NCBI GenBank assembly: GCA_027035575.1
Contig: JALVUQ010000008.1
Coordinates: forward strand, 1 to 64,000
Origin: Desulfurellales bacterium
GTDB lineage: Bacteria; Campylobacterota_A; Desulfurellia; Desulfurellales; Hippeaceae
Direction: 5' to 3'
DNA: 64,000 nt
The translations under genes were made by a program, and so were the position numbers. This document shows positions 8,202-16,394 of the stretch, one piece after another. The notes beneath the pieces are model-generated. The model made no database searches. It was not told where the DNA came from and saw nothing but the letters and a program-made list of their open reading frames with translations. Within the stretch, counting starts at the first letter, position 1. Every line of letters begins with the position of its first letter.

Positions 8202-9149
8202 TCAATCCTTAAAGAAATATTTTGGTATTCTTCCGAACTTTGCAGGCCAAATACCCCTTGGTCTCCAAATCATTATCAGTATCATTGCTATACCGAAAAC
8301 AAGATACCTCGCCTCTGCAAACTGCCTGAACATCTCCGGCAAAACAAACATAAAAAACGTTCCCAACAAGACACCCTCTATTGATGAAGGTCCGCCCACA
8401 AGCACAATCGTGAAGAACAAAACGGACTGCATAAAGTTAAACGCTTCGGGGCTAACCGCTGAAAACTGCACGGCAAAAACAACCCCGGCCAGTCCTGCGA
8501 TTGCAGCGCTTAAACCGAAAGAGTAAAGCCTGTAAAATCTCGTGTTTATTCCAACACATTCGCTTGCCAGAGAATCTTCGTTTATGTAGTGAAGCGCCCT
8601 TCCTATCTTGCTTGTTTCGAGATTTCTTATAATAAAAAGGGTAAGAAGCAAAAGGAAGAAAGCCATAAAATAGATTGCCGTTTGAGAGGATAAACTATAG
8701 CCGAACAAAGAAGGAGCGGCTATGCCAAATATACCGTTGGGACCGCCGGTTAAGCCAAAAACATTGTTTTTTAAAGCCTGGGTAAAAACTATGTTAAAGC
8801 CTATTGTTGTAACAAGCAGATAATCACCCCTTAAATGAACTATGGGTGCTGCAAGCACTATTCCAAACACAAGCGGCAGAATAATTGCAACCGGTATGGT
8901 AAGTAAAATAGGAACGCCGTAAACCGTATTTAAAATAGCCGTTGAGTATGCTCCCAACCCGAAAAATATGGCGTGCCCCATATCAAACATACCGGCTCTG
9001 CCCAACACTATGTCCTGAGAGAGTGCAACAGCCGAATAGATTAAAAAGGTAGTAGCAACGGATTCCCATCTTGAATTCAGAACAAACGGCAGAACTAACA
9101 AAGTAAGAAAAAATGCACCGTATAGTATTTTTTGTTTGTTATTCATCAT
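8202..9149 (-). CDS. livM: Branched-chain amino-acid type ABC transporter permease LivM
   Basis: A 315-residue inner-membrane permease with about nine hydrophobic helices. It has the family motif around GRAGMFDMGHAIFFGLGAY and the coupling-helix segment RALHYINEDSLASECVGIN near residues 190-215, which contacts the ATPases. The frame is open further upstream, but that extension would run inside livH. An ATG at 9149 overlaps the livH stop as ATGA, giving a protein beginning MMNNKQKIL that matches the family. It forms the channel with LivH. Confidence 0.93.
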   Translation of the reverse strand: MMNNKQKILYGAFFLTLLVLPFVLNSRWESVATTFLIYSAVALSQDIVLGRAGMFDMGHAIFFGLGAYSTAILNTVYGVPILLTIPVAIILPLVFGIVLAAPIVHLRGDYLLVTTIGFNIVFTQALKNNVFGLTGGPNGIFGIAAPSLFGYSLSSQTAIYFMAFFLLLLTLFIIRNLETSKIGRALHYINEDSLASECVGINTRFYRLYSFGLSAAIAGLAGVVFAVQFSAVSPEAFNFMQSVLFFTIVLVGGPSSIEGVLLGTFFMFVLPEMFRQFAEARYLVFGIAMILIMIWRPRGIWPAKFGRIPKYFFKD

Positions 9150-10048
9150 ACCTTCTCCGCAACCCGTTCTCCGAGAATACCGGTCGGCCTGAATATCATT
9201 ATGACAATCAAAAGGACATACGTTAATGCCAACGCCCAACTGCTTGACAAATACCCCGATATGAAAGCATTAAACACTCCAAGCAGCATACCGCCGAGCA
9301 TAGCTCCGGGTATGTTGCCTATACCGCCTATAATTGCCGCAACAAATGCGTTGAGTCCGTATATCCATCCCATATTGAAGTAGATGCCTCTGTAGTACAT
9401 ACCGATAAACAGTCCGCCAACAGAACCTAAAGATGAACCTATAATAAATGTAGTCATTATTATCTTATCAACGTTTATACCCATCAGCCTTGCGGCATCC
9501 TGGTCTATTGCGCTTGCTCTCATTGCAGCACCGAGCTTTGTTTGATTGACAAAAAAGTAGAGAACAATCATTAAAATGAGAGATATAACCAAAACAAGAA
9601 GCTGCATCAAACTTATATAAACACCGCCCACATTCCAATTTATGTTAGGAACTATACTTGCCGGAAAAATTTTAGGCATCGGTCCCCAAATAAGCATAAT
9701 TCCGTTTTCGATTAAAAGGGATGCACCAAGTGCGGATACTACAGCGCTTAATCGCGGCGCTTTTCTTAGGGGCCTGTACGCCATTCTCTCCAATAAAACA
9801 CCGAATATTGATATAATAATTGCCGTAAAGATAAATACGGCAACGATAATCACGGCTTTTGAAGAAACAACCCCTATAAGCTGCATCATAATCACAAGCC
9901 CTATGTAAGCCGACAGTGCAACCAAATCGCCGTGTGCGAAGTTTATGAGCTTTAATACCCCATAAACCATCGTATAACCAAGGGCGACGAGAGCATAAAT
10001 GCTCCCGATCGTCAGCCCGTTTACTAACTGTTGAAGAAAAATATCCAT
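9146..10048 (-). CDS. livH: Branched-chain amino-acid type ABC transporter permease LivH
   Basis: A 300-residue permease beginning with the family-typical FLQQLVNGLTIGSIYALVALG, followed by YGVLKLINFAHGDLVALSAY. The coupling-helix region LGAAMRASAIDQDAARLMGIN is close to the standard sequence. GAGG stands 7 bp before the ATG. It lies 15 bp after livK and overlaps livM by 4 bp, so livKHMGF is one operon. Confidence 0.94.
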   Translation of the reverse strand: MDIFLQQLVNGLTIGSIYALVALGYTMVYGVLKLINFAHGDLVALSAYIGLVIMMQLIGVVSSKAVIIVAVFIFTAIIISIFGVLLERMAYRPLRKAPRLSAVVSALGASLLIENGIMLIWGPMPKIFPASIVPNINWNVGGVYISLMQLLVLVISLILMIVLYFFVNQTKLGAAMRASAIDQDAARLMGINVDKIIMTTFIIGSSLGSVGGLFIGMYYRGIYFNMGWIYGLNAFVAAIIGGIGNIPGAMLGGMLLGVFNAFISGYLSSSWALALTYVLLIVIMIFRPTGILGERVAEKV

Positions 10049-10063
10049 AAGATGCCTCTTGTA

Positions 10064-11197
10064 TTAATGTCTGTAAACTATGTGATATTTCAAATCGTTA
10101 CCGATTCTGTATGCCATATATGCACTTCCGACTCTTTCTCCGTTTTTGTTCCACTCAACAGGACCTGTTATGCCCGGGAAATTTTTCAGTTTATTGTGCA
10201 TATAGTATGCAATTTTCTTGGTATTTGTGGATTTTGTCTGCTCTATGGAGTAGAGTATTGCCCTTAACCCGTCAACGTTGAAGAGTGTCCAAATGCTTGC
10301 GGGCATCTCGTTGTATGCGGCTTTATAGGCTTTTAAGAACTTCTTTGCCGTATCGTAAGGAAGCATTTGAGGAAGCGGAACGTTTATCAGATATGCTCCG
10401 ACTGCTGCTTTTCCTGCCAATTTTATGAATTCGGGGTTGTCGTTAGAGTCGCCGCCTACGAAATCGGCTTTAATTCCGAGCTGTTCCATTTGAGCCCTAA
10501 TTAATCCGCCGTCTGTGTAGTATCCGCCAAAGTAGATTACATCAGGGTTGAACGATTTAATTTTTGTTAAAATAGGTGTGAAGTTTTGGGCTCCGGATGT
10601 AATTTTACCCTTATAAACAATGTTTCCTCCGAGTTTTTTGATGTCTTTTACAACTGCATTTGTCAAGTCTGTTGAGAATGTTGAATAGTCCGATATAGCT
10701 GCAATTCTTTTATAGTGTTGTTTTTTAATGAAGAACTCGGCGGTAAAGGCTGCCTCGGCAGAGTTCGGAGATGAATTTCTGAAAAATGTCCAATATCCGT
10801 GTTTAACCAAAGTGTCACTTGTTCCGTCTGATGTTTGCAGCACACCTGCTCTGTAGTATATAGGTTCTGCTGCTTCAGCGCAGGTTGACGTGTATGAACC
10901 TATAACTGCAATTACTCCGTCGTCAACAAGCTGTCTTGCACAAACCGCGGCTTTTTGAGCCTGCCCTTCGTCGTCACAGGTGTAAACTTTAATTTTTTTG
11001 CCTAAAATGCCGCCCTTTTCGTTGTACTGTTTGACAATAAGTCTAACGGCTTTATCGATAGACTGTCCTTCAGATGCAAACTTTCCGGTAATCGGAGCCT
11101 GGACACCTATCTTAATAACTCCGCCGGCCATAGCCTGAGTGCCGAACATAAGGGTAACAATTAAGGCTAAAGCTCCCAACAATCCCTTGCGCAACAT
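10064..11197 (-). CDS. livK: Liv-type periplasmic substrate-binding protein
   Basis: A 377-residue periplasmic binding protein of the type I (LivJ/LivK) fold. The signal peptide MLRKGLLGALALIVTLMFGT ends in AMA before GGVIKIGVQ. Family features include GVQAPITGKFASEG, DDEGQAQKAAVCARQLVDDG and AVIGSYTSTCAEAAEPIY. This class binds branched-chain amino acids but also urea, amides or aromatic acids, so the substrate cannot be named. A strong AGGAGG precedes the ATG. It is first in the operon, as expected for the most abundant component, with a promoter at 11240-11267. Confidence 0.9.
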   Translation of the reverse strand: MLRKGLLGALALIVTLMFGTQAMAGGVIKIGVQAPITGKFASEGQSIDKAVRLIVKQYNEKGGILGKKIKVYTCDDEGQAQKAAVCARQLVDDGVIAVIGSYTSTCAEAAEPIYYRAGVLQTSDGTSDTLVKHGYWTFFRNSSPNSAEAAFTAEFFIKKQHYKRIAAISDYSTFSTDLTNAVVKDIKKLGGNIVYKGKITSGAQNFTPILTKIKSFNPDVIYFGGYYTDGGLIRAQMEQLGIKADFVGGDSNDNPEFIKLAGKAAVGAYLINVPLPQMLPYDTAKKFLKAYKAAYNEMPASIWTLFNVDGLRAILYSIEQTKSTNTKKIAYYMHNKLKNFPGITGPVEWNKNGERVGSAYMAYRIGNDLKYHIVYRH

Positions 11198-11239
11198 AAC
11201 GCACCTCCTACAATAAAGTTTTATATATGCTTATCTTGC

Positions 11240-11267
11240 ATTATATAAAAAATTTTTTATAAATCAA
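11240..11267 (-). promoter_or_regulatory. Promoter of the livKHMGF operon
   Basis: On the minus strand TTGATT (11267-11262), 16 bp, TATAAT (11245-11240), with a leader of about 35 bases carrying AGGAGGT before livK. Confidence 0.6.
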
Positions 11268-11510
11268 ATAAATTTTAATATATTGAAATCGTTTACTCTT
11301 TAATGAAATCAAATACTTTCCAACACAAATCTCCGGGTATAAAATATAAAAATAGTAGTTTTGTGTGATATGAAAAAGCCTTTACAAAAAAACCTGACAG
11401 GTAAATACAGATATATTAAGGGTTTATGTTATTTTACTTAAAAAAACAAACTCTTTTGACGTAAAAAAACCTGTGATTTTAAGTTTATTGGAAAGATGTA
11501 TAAATAGGTA
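11268..11510. other. AT-rich non-coding spacer between divergent livK and gltA
   Basis: With the promoters on either side this makes a 435 bp gap between livK and gltA. I see no open frame of note, tRNA or long repeat. A short palindrome CCTGACAGG lies near 11393-11401. The length suggests regulatory DNA for gltA, but no operator can be assigned. Confidence 0.5.
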
Positions 11511-11539
11511 TTGACAAAAAACCGTTTAAGTGCTAAAAG
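11511..11539 (+). promoter_or_regulatory. Possible gltA promoter
   Basis: TTGACA (11511-11516), 17 bp, TAAAAG (11534-11539; four of six consensus bases). The leader would be about 85 bases and carries AAGGAGG just before the gene. The -10 is weak, so the true start may differ. Confidence 0.4.
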
Positions 11540-11632
11540 ATTTATGTATCATTGTTACAGATTTAAAGGAGCTTAAGTTTGTTTAAAAGAAAGTAACTTC
11601 GGTAATTAAAATATTTTTAAGGAGGTTTAGTT

Positions 11633-12937
11633 ATGGGACTAAAGGAAAAGCTTTTCGAGAAGATTGATGCGCACAGACCAAGGGTTGTCAACTTAATCAA
11701 AAATTACGGTGACAAACCTGTGCAGGAGATTACTGCCTCTCAAGTTATTAGCGGAATGAAAGGTATTAAATGTTTAATTACGGACATTTCATACTTAGAC
11801 CCTATGGAGGGTATTAGATTCAGAGGATACACAATTCCCGAAGTTTTAGCAAAACTTCCAAAACCGGAAGGCAAAGAACAGCCTTACGTAGAGGGTCATT
11901 TCTATCTGTTGCTAACAGGTGATTTGCCAACGGAAGAGGATGTCGCTGATGTTGCAGCTATTTGGAAATCAAAAAGAGATTTACCTGAATATGTTAAAGA
12001 TGTTTTGAAAGCCCTTCCGAGAGATACTCATCCTATGGTTATGTTCTCGGCAGGTATCTTGGCAATGCAGAGGGAATCGAAATTTGCTGCATGGTATAAT
12101 GCCGGCAAATTCAATAAAATGGATGCTTGGGATTATATGTATGAAGATGTTATGGAACTACTCCCGAAACTACCTACCTTGGGTGCTTACATTTACAGAA
12201 TGAAATATAAGGGTGACGTTCACATTCCTGCAGACCCGAATCTTGATTTCGGCGGAAACTTTGCTCATATGATGGGCATTCCTGAGCCTTACGACGATGT
12301 TGCAAGACTGTACTTCATTCTTCACTCAGACCACGAATCAGGAAACGTTTCGGCTCATGCAACTCACCTTGTAGCCTCAGCTTTGTCTGATATTTTCTAT
12401 TCATATTCAGCCGGTATGGACGGACTTGCAGGTCCTCTGCACGGTTTGGCAAATCAGGAAGTTTTGAAGTGGATCCAGGAAACAATGCAGAAATTAGGCG
12501 GAAAAGTACCCACAAAAGAAGAGCTTGAAAAATTCTTGTGGGATACACTGAATTCAGGACAGGTTATACCCGGATACGGTCACGCAGTTTTGAGAAAAAC
12601 AGACCCGAGATATATGGCTCAAAGAGAGTTTGCTTTGAAACATCTGCCTGATGACCCGATTTTCCAAGTTGTATCTATGCTTTATGAGGTTGTTCCACCA
12701 ATCCTGCAGAAACATGGAAAAGCAAAGAATCCGTGGCCAAACGTTGATGCACATTCAGGCTGCATACAGTGGCACTACGGAGTTAAAGAGTATGATTTCT
12801 ATACGGTACTGTTTGGAATCGGCAGAGCCCTCGGCGTTACAGCTAATGTTATTTGGGACAGAGGACTCGGATACAATATTGAAAGACCTAAATCCATCAC
12901 TACGGATATGCTTGAAGAAATCGTTGGCGCAAAATAA
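11633..12937 (+). CDS. gltA: Citrate synthase, mitochondrial-like type I
   Basis: Condenses acetyl-CoA and oxaloacetate to citrate in the citric-acid cycle. The 434-residue protein resembles mitochondrial citrate synthase far more than the short bacterial type: SYLDPMEGIRFRGY, HSDHESGNVSAHATH, GLAGPLHGLANQEVL, PGYGHAVLRKTDPRY and NPWPNVDAHSG all match that class. The catalytic triad corresponds to His270, His317 and Asp372. Related Desulfurella/Hippea bacteria are known to run this enzyme backwards, cleaving citrate during CO2 fixation; whether this one does so cannot be read from sequence. A near-perfect AAGGAGG precedes the ATG, consistent with high expression. Monocistronic: terminator at 12962. 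Confidence 0.96.
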   Translation: MGLKEKLFEKIDAHRPRVVNLIKNYGDKPVQEITASQVISGMKGIKCLITDISYLDPMEGIRFRGYTIPEVLAKLPKPEGKEQPYVEGHFYLLLTGDLPTEEDVADVAAIWKSKRDLPEYVKDVLKALPRDTHPMVMFSAGILAMQRESKFAAWYNAGKFNKMDAWDYMYEDVMELLPKLPTLGAYIYRMKYKGDVHIPADPNLDFGGNFAHMMGIPEPYDDVARLYFILHSDHESGNVSAHATHLVASALSDIFYSYSAGMDGLAGPLHGLANQEVLKWIQETMQKLGGKVPTKEELEKFLWDTLNSGQVIPGYGHAVLRKTDPRYMAQREFALKHLPDDPIFQVVSMLYEVVPPILQKHGKAKNPWPNVDAHSGCIQWHYGVKEYDFYTVLFGIGRALGVTANVIWDRGLGYNIERPKSITTDMLEEIVGAK

Positions 12938-12961
12938 GATAATCTTTATTAAAAAACACAA

Positions 12962-12996
12962 GGGAGAGCCTGTCAAAACGGGTTCTCCCTTTTTTT
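12962..12996 (+). terminator. Intrinsic terminator after gltA
   Basis: Stem GGGAGAGCC/GGTTCTCCC (9 bp with one G-T pair), a 10-base loop and T7. It lies 25 bp after the gltA stop and only about 10 bp before the next gene. Confidence 0.9.
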
Positions 12997-13005
12997 ATTT
13001 AAGCT

Positions 13006-13875
13006 ATGATAAAAGATATTAAAGAATTGGTTTTTCCAAAATGCAGACTTTGCCCGAGGCAATGCGGTGTTGAGAGGAGCTTACATAAAGGATTATGTAA
13101 AACAAACAACGAATTGGAGATAGCAAGTTACAACCTGCATTTCGGTGAAGAGCCACCTATAAGCGGAATAAACGGAAGCGGAACAATATTTTTTGCCGGG
13201 TGCAGTTTATCGTGCGTATATTGCCAAAACTATCCCATCAGTCAGCTAAAAAGTGCCTACAAAAAAGTTTCAACGGATGAGCTTGCTGAGATTATGATAA
13301 AACTGCAAAAACGCGGAGCACACAATATCAACCTGGTCACACCCTCTCACTTTGTTCACCTGATTTGTGAATCCATAGATGAAGCAAAGAAGTTGGGTTT
13401 AAAAATACCTATTGTTTACAACACATCCTCCTATGACAGGGACGATGTTGTGTTGTACCTTGAAAAATATGTGGATATCTATCTTGCCGATTTAAAATAT
13501 ACGAACAGCAGCTTGTCGAAATCATTATCCGGGGTCAGTGACTATTTTGAAATTGCGATAAAAGCTCTGTTGGCTATGTATAAAACAAAAGGCGCATTGA
13601 AAGTTATAAACGGGATTGCAACAAGCGGGCTTATGGTAAGACATCTTATCCTGCCGGGGCATCCGGATAATACAATAAAAGTTCTTAAATGGATAGAGGA
13701 TAATCTGCCTGATGTCCCAATATCCCTTATGAGTCAATATTTTCCTGCATACAAAGCTTTTGAGTTTAAGGATATAAATAGAAAGTTAAAAGAGATTGAA
13801 TACAACGAGATAGTGTCATACTTGAATAAAACACAAATTGATGGATTCATTCAAGATTATTGCAATAACAGTTGA
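13006..13875 (+). CDS. PflX-like radical SAM protein
   Basis: A 289-residue radical S-adenosylmethionine enzyme of the uncharacterised PflA-related group (COG1313/PflX). The N-terminus has a second cysteine set, Cys13, Cys16 and Cys20 in CRLCPRQC, typical of this group. The radical cluster motif CX3CX2C is Cys66, Cys70 and Cys73 in CSLSCVYCQN. The family is thought to activate or modify proteins, but no partner is adjacent and the substrate is unknown. It starts right after the gltA terminator with no clear ribosome-binding site, so its promoter is not obvious. Confidence 0.85.
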   Translation: MIKDIKELVFPKCRLCPRQCGVERSLHKGLCKTNNELEIASYNLHFGEEPPISGINGSGTIFFAGCSLSCVYCQNYPISQLKSAYKKVSTDELAEIMIKLQKRGAHNINLVTPSHFVHLICESIDEAKKLGLKIPIVYNTSSYDRDDVVLYLEKYVDIYLADLKYTNSSLSKSLSGVSDYFEIAIKALLAMYKTKGALKVINGIATSGLMVRHLILPGHPDNTIKVLKWIEDNLPDVPISLMSQYFPAYKAFEFKDINRKLKEIEYNEIVSYLNKTQIDGFIQDYCNNS

Positions 13876-13926
13876 GTTTCTGTATAATTAAACGGCTTTA
13901 AAAATGTTAAAAGAGGTGGAATATAT

Positions 13927-14115
13927 ATGCTTCATACCTACAAGGTTCTTGCGTTGGTGATTTACAGAGACGAAAGAAAGTTGGTTACAACAAATATGGT
14001 TAGGGCAAAAGATAAGAAAGAGGCAAAAAGGCAGGTAGAAAAAAAGTATATGAAACTGCCGGATACATCCGAGGTGATAATTAACGAAGAGGTTGATATT
14101 ATAAAATTGGTATAA
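13927..14115 (+). CDS. Small protein of unknown function
   Basis: A 62-residue protein that I do not recognise. It is basic in the middle (a KDKKEAKRQVEKKY stretch that could be one amphipathic helix) and otherwise predicted beta. There is no signal peptide, cysteine or metal motif. AGAGGTGG stands well placed before the ATG, and it sits between the radical SAM gene and the recombinase-like gene 11 bp downstream, so it is likely real and co-transcribed with the latter. Confidence 0.6.
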   Translation: MLHTYKVLALVIYRDERKLVTTNMVRAKDKKEAKRQVEKKYMKLPDTSEVIINEEVDIIKLV

Positions 14116-14126
14116 ATGGAGGAATT

Positions 14127-14453
14127 ATGGGAAGGGTTATTGGCTACATCCAGTTTGAAAAGGAGATGGACAAGGTGCTGCAGAAAGCCGCAATAGAGAA
14201 GTTTGTAAGGGATAAATTTAAAAGAGAAGATATAGAGTACGTTTATGAAGAGGTAAAAAGCTTTGTAAGCTGGAAGAACAGAAAGCTCGGTAAAGAGTTA
14301 TTGCCTGCATTACAAGAAGGAGATATACTTATAGTATCCGAGTCAAAGAGACTCGGAAATTCATCACCCGAAATAGATGTGTTTTTAATGTATGCCACAG
14401 ATAAAGGAGCGGAAGTTTACGAAGCAAGGTTAAACACAAAGATATCCGGCTGA
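14127..14453 (+). CDS. Serine-recombinase-like catalytic-domain protein lacking the nucleophile
   Basis: A 108-residue protein that aligns with the N-terminal domain of resolvase/invertase serine recombinases: IGYIQF for GYARVS, NRKLGKELL for the DRKGLDLL region, LQEGDILIV for VEEGDVILV, and SKRLGNS for LDRLGRD. The nucleophile serine (Ser10 in gamma-delta resolvase) is Glu11 here. The catalytic arginines equivalent to Arg8 and Arg71 are Gln9 and Asn, while the Arg45 and Arg68 equivalents remain. The helix-turn-helix DNA-binding domain is absent. The protein therefore should not cut DNA; it may have kept only a dimerisation role. A good GGAGG precedes the ATG. A remnant of a lost element is possible, but the frame is intact and the spacing operon-like. 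Confidence 0.7.
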   Translation: MGRVIGYIQFEKEMDKVLQKAAIEKFVRDKFKREDIEYVYEEVKSFVSWKNRKLGKELLPALQEGDILIVSESKRLGNSSPEIDVFLMYATDKGAEVYEARLNTKISG

Positions 14454-14472
14454 TAAAAAATACAAAACTTAG

Positions 14473-14507
14473 AAGGCAAGCCTTAAAATATTAGGCTTGC
14501 CTTTTTT
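14473..14507. terminator. Bidirectional intrinsic terminator between 14453 and dctM
   Basis: Stem AAGGCAAGCCT/AGGCTTGCCTT with a short A/T loop, then T6 on the plus strand and A-rich flanks that give a T tract on the minus strand. It closes both the recombinase-like transcript and the dctPQM transcript. Confidence 0.9.
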
Positions 14508-14510
14508 ATT

Positions 14511-15785
14511 TTACAGTATTTTGAAGATAACCGTGGATAGCGTTGGGATGTATGTTGCAAGCATCAAACCTATAAAGTAAACAATAAACCAGGGGATGCT
14601 CACCTTGCTTACGTGCTCAATACTCTTTCCTGTTATCCCCATTGCAACGAACAGGTTTAACCCCACAGGCGGCGTAATTTCACCCAAACCCATATTTATT
14701 GTGTATATTATTCCAAGTTGTATAGGGTTAACACCAAGATGAACAGCTACCGGGAAAAACAGAGGAGCCGTTACCATAACGATACTTGATGGCTCCATAA
14801 ATGCACCGAATATAATTAACAGTATATTAATTCCGGCAAGGAAGAGAATTTTGCTTACATGAGCCTGTATAATCATATCCGACAGTTGTTGAGGAATTTG
14901 TTCCATAGTTAGAAAATATGCAAACAGCATTGCATTGGCTATGATAAACAAAATCATAGCACTTGTCGCGGCAGCTTTGAGAATAATCGGTGGAACATCT
15001 TTCCATTTAATATCTCTATAGATAAATTTTGCAACTACGAAAGCATAGACAGCCGAAACTGCGGCAGCCTCGGTCGGTGTAAACATACCGGAATATATTC
15101 CGCCTATAATTATGACTATGAGCATCAACGCCCAAAAACTGTCTATAAAAGATTTGAATTTTTCTTTGGCGGGTGCGGGTGTTGCTCTTTTAAATCCGGC
15201 TCTTCTTGCCATAACATAGGTTAAAATCATAAGCATACTTGTTATGACAATGCCCGGTATAACGCCAGCCATAAACAAATCGCCTATGGATTGGTCAACC
15301 GTAACGCCGTAAACAATCAAAACGATTGAAGGGGGAATGAGAATACCCAAAGAGCCCGCCGTTGTAATTGAGCCTATGGCGAAAACGTCAGAATAGCCCG
15401 CTTCCCTAATTGCAGGAATCATAATGGAGCCGATAGCCGCAACCGTAGCTGGACCTGAACCTGAAACGGCGGCAAATATGGCGCAAGCCAAAACAGATGT
15501 CATTGTTAAACCGCCCGGCATATGCCCGACCATTGAGTGTGCAAATTTTATTATTCTTTTTGCTGTCCCGCCTTCGGATAAAAAAGCACCGGCTAAAACG
15601 AAAAACGGAATTGCCATAAGGGCGAACTTATCCAAAGCGGTAAAAAGTTTTTGGGCTATCGATAGAGCCGGTAGTCCCAAAAATGTAAAAATCGCTATTG
15701 TTGCTGTCATTCCCAAAGCCACGGCGATAGGAACGTCAATAGCTATAAGAAAAAACAAAACTCCGGCTGTAACTAACGTCATCAT
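14511..15785 (-). CDS. dctM: TRAP transporter large permease DctM
   Basis: A 424-residue inner-membrane protein with about 12 hydrophobic helices, the sodium-coupled translocation subunit of a TRAP importer. Family landmarks include LFTALDKFALMAIPFFVLAG, ASGSGPATVAAIG-type sequence (AAVSGSGPATVAAIGSIMIP), GILIPPSIVLIVYG and GEITPPVGLNLFVA. The start ATG overlaps the dctQ stop by 4 bp. With DctP and DctQ it most likely takes up a C4-dicarboxylate or another organic acid. Confidence 0.93.
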   Translation of the reverse strand: MMTLVTAGVLFFLIAIDVPIAVALGMTATIAIFTFLGLPALSIAQKLFTALDKFALMAIPFFVLAGAFLSEGGTAKRIIKFAHSMVGHMPGGLTMTSVLACAIFAAVSGSGPATVAAIGSIMIPAIREAGYSDVFAIGSITTAGSLGILIPPSIVLIVYGVTVDQSIGDLFMAGVIPGIVITSMLMILTYVMARRAGFKRATPAPAKEKFKSFIDSFWALMLIVIIIGGIYSGMFTPTEAAAVSAVYAFVVAKFIYRDIKWKDVPPIILKAAATSAMILFIIANAMLFAYFLTMEQIPQQLSDMIIQAHVSKILFLAGINILLIIFGAFMEPSSIVMVTAPLFFPVAVHLGVNPIQLGIIYTINMGLGEITPPVGLNLFVAMGITGKSIEHVSKVSIPWFIVYFIGLMLATYIPTLSTVIFKIL

Positions 15786-16327
15786 TCTAACAAGCCCTCC
15801 TTTTCTGCTTCTTCCATACCTTCTCCTGCTCTAATCTTCAATTGTGCCGCAGGAGTTTGTATAGCTTCAAGCAGTTTTAGGAAGACTCTCCACGTAGCCG
15901 TAGCCATTGTTATGGGAACGACAAGGTATATAATCCAAAACGGTATCTGCAAATCAATTGAAACCTGCTGTGTCATATAATCAAACCTAACCAGATTGAC
16001 GCCCCAAACTGTCAATAGCCCAAGATAAACTATAACTATTAATAAAGAGAAAATAGTAACTGCCTTGCACAGTTTCTCTGGAAGAGCCTTTACTATGGCA
16101 TCAAATGACATATGCATACCTATTTCAAAACCGTAGCTTGCACCAAACAGCGTCATCCATATAAACAGGTATGTTGTCAACTCACCTGCCCAAACCAAAC
16201 TTGTGCCGAATGTGTATCTCGCTACAACATTGACAAAGGCAAGAATTGTGGCTGACGACGCCAAGATAACCATAAGAGATTTGTCTATTTTCCCCAATAT
16301 TCTGTCTATTTTGTACAGTGTCTCCAT
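15782..16327 (-). CDS. dctQ: TRAP transporter small permease DctQ
   Basis: A 181-residue protein with four predicted helices. The family pattern includes VVARYTFGTSLVWAGELTTY and a second helix pair ending in PFWIIYLVVPITMA. It links the binding protein to DctM. It is separated from dctP by 67 bp containing a terminator-like hairpin, so it is probably transcribed at a lower level than dctP. It overlaps dctM by 4 bp. Confidence 0.9.
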   Translation of the reverse strand: METLYKIDRILGKIDKSLMVILASSATILAFVNVVARYTFGTSLVWAGELTTYLFIWMTLFGASYGFEIGMHMSFDAIVKALPEKLCKAVTIFSLLIVIVYLGLLTVWGVNLVRFDYMTQQVSIDLQIPFWIIYLVVPITMATATWRVFLKLLEAIQTPAAQLKIRAGEGMEEAEKEGLLE

Positions 16328-16350
16328 AAATTCTCCTGTAAAAACAAAAC

Positions 16351-16382
16351 AAAAAAATAGGGGCAGCTGTCAGCCACCCCTA
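16351..16382 (-). terminator. Terminator-like hairpin between dctP and dctQ
   Basis: On the minus strand TAGGGG...CCCCTA with an inner GCT/AGC pairing, followed by T7 (plus-strand A run 16351-16357). Placed between two co-directional genes of one transporter, it would let much more binding-protein mRNA accumulate than permease mRNA. Confidence 0.75.
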
Positions 16383-16394
16383 ACTTTTGTCTTT

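Noticed and set aside
8202-9239. Longer LivM starting at 9239
   Set aside because: The extra residues come from an out-of-frame reading of livH and are cysteine/arginine-rich, unlike a LivM N-terminus; the ATGA overlap start at 9149 fits.
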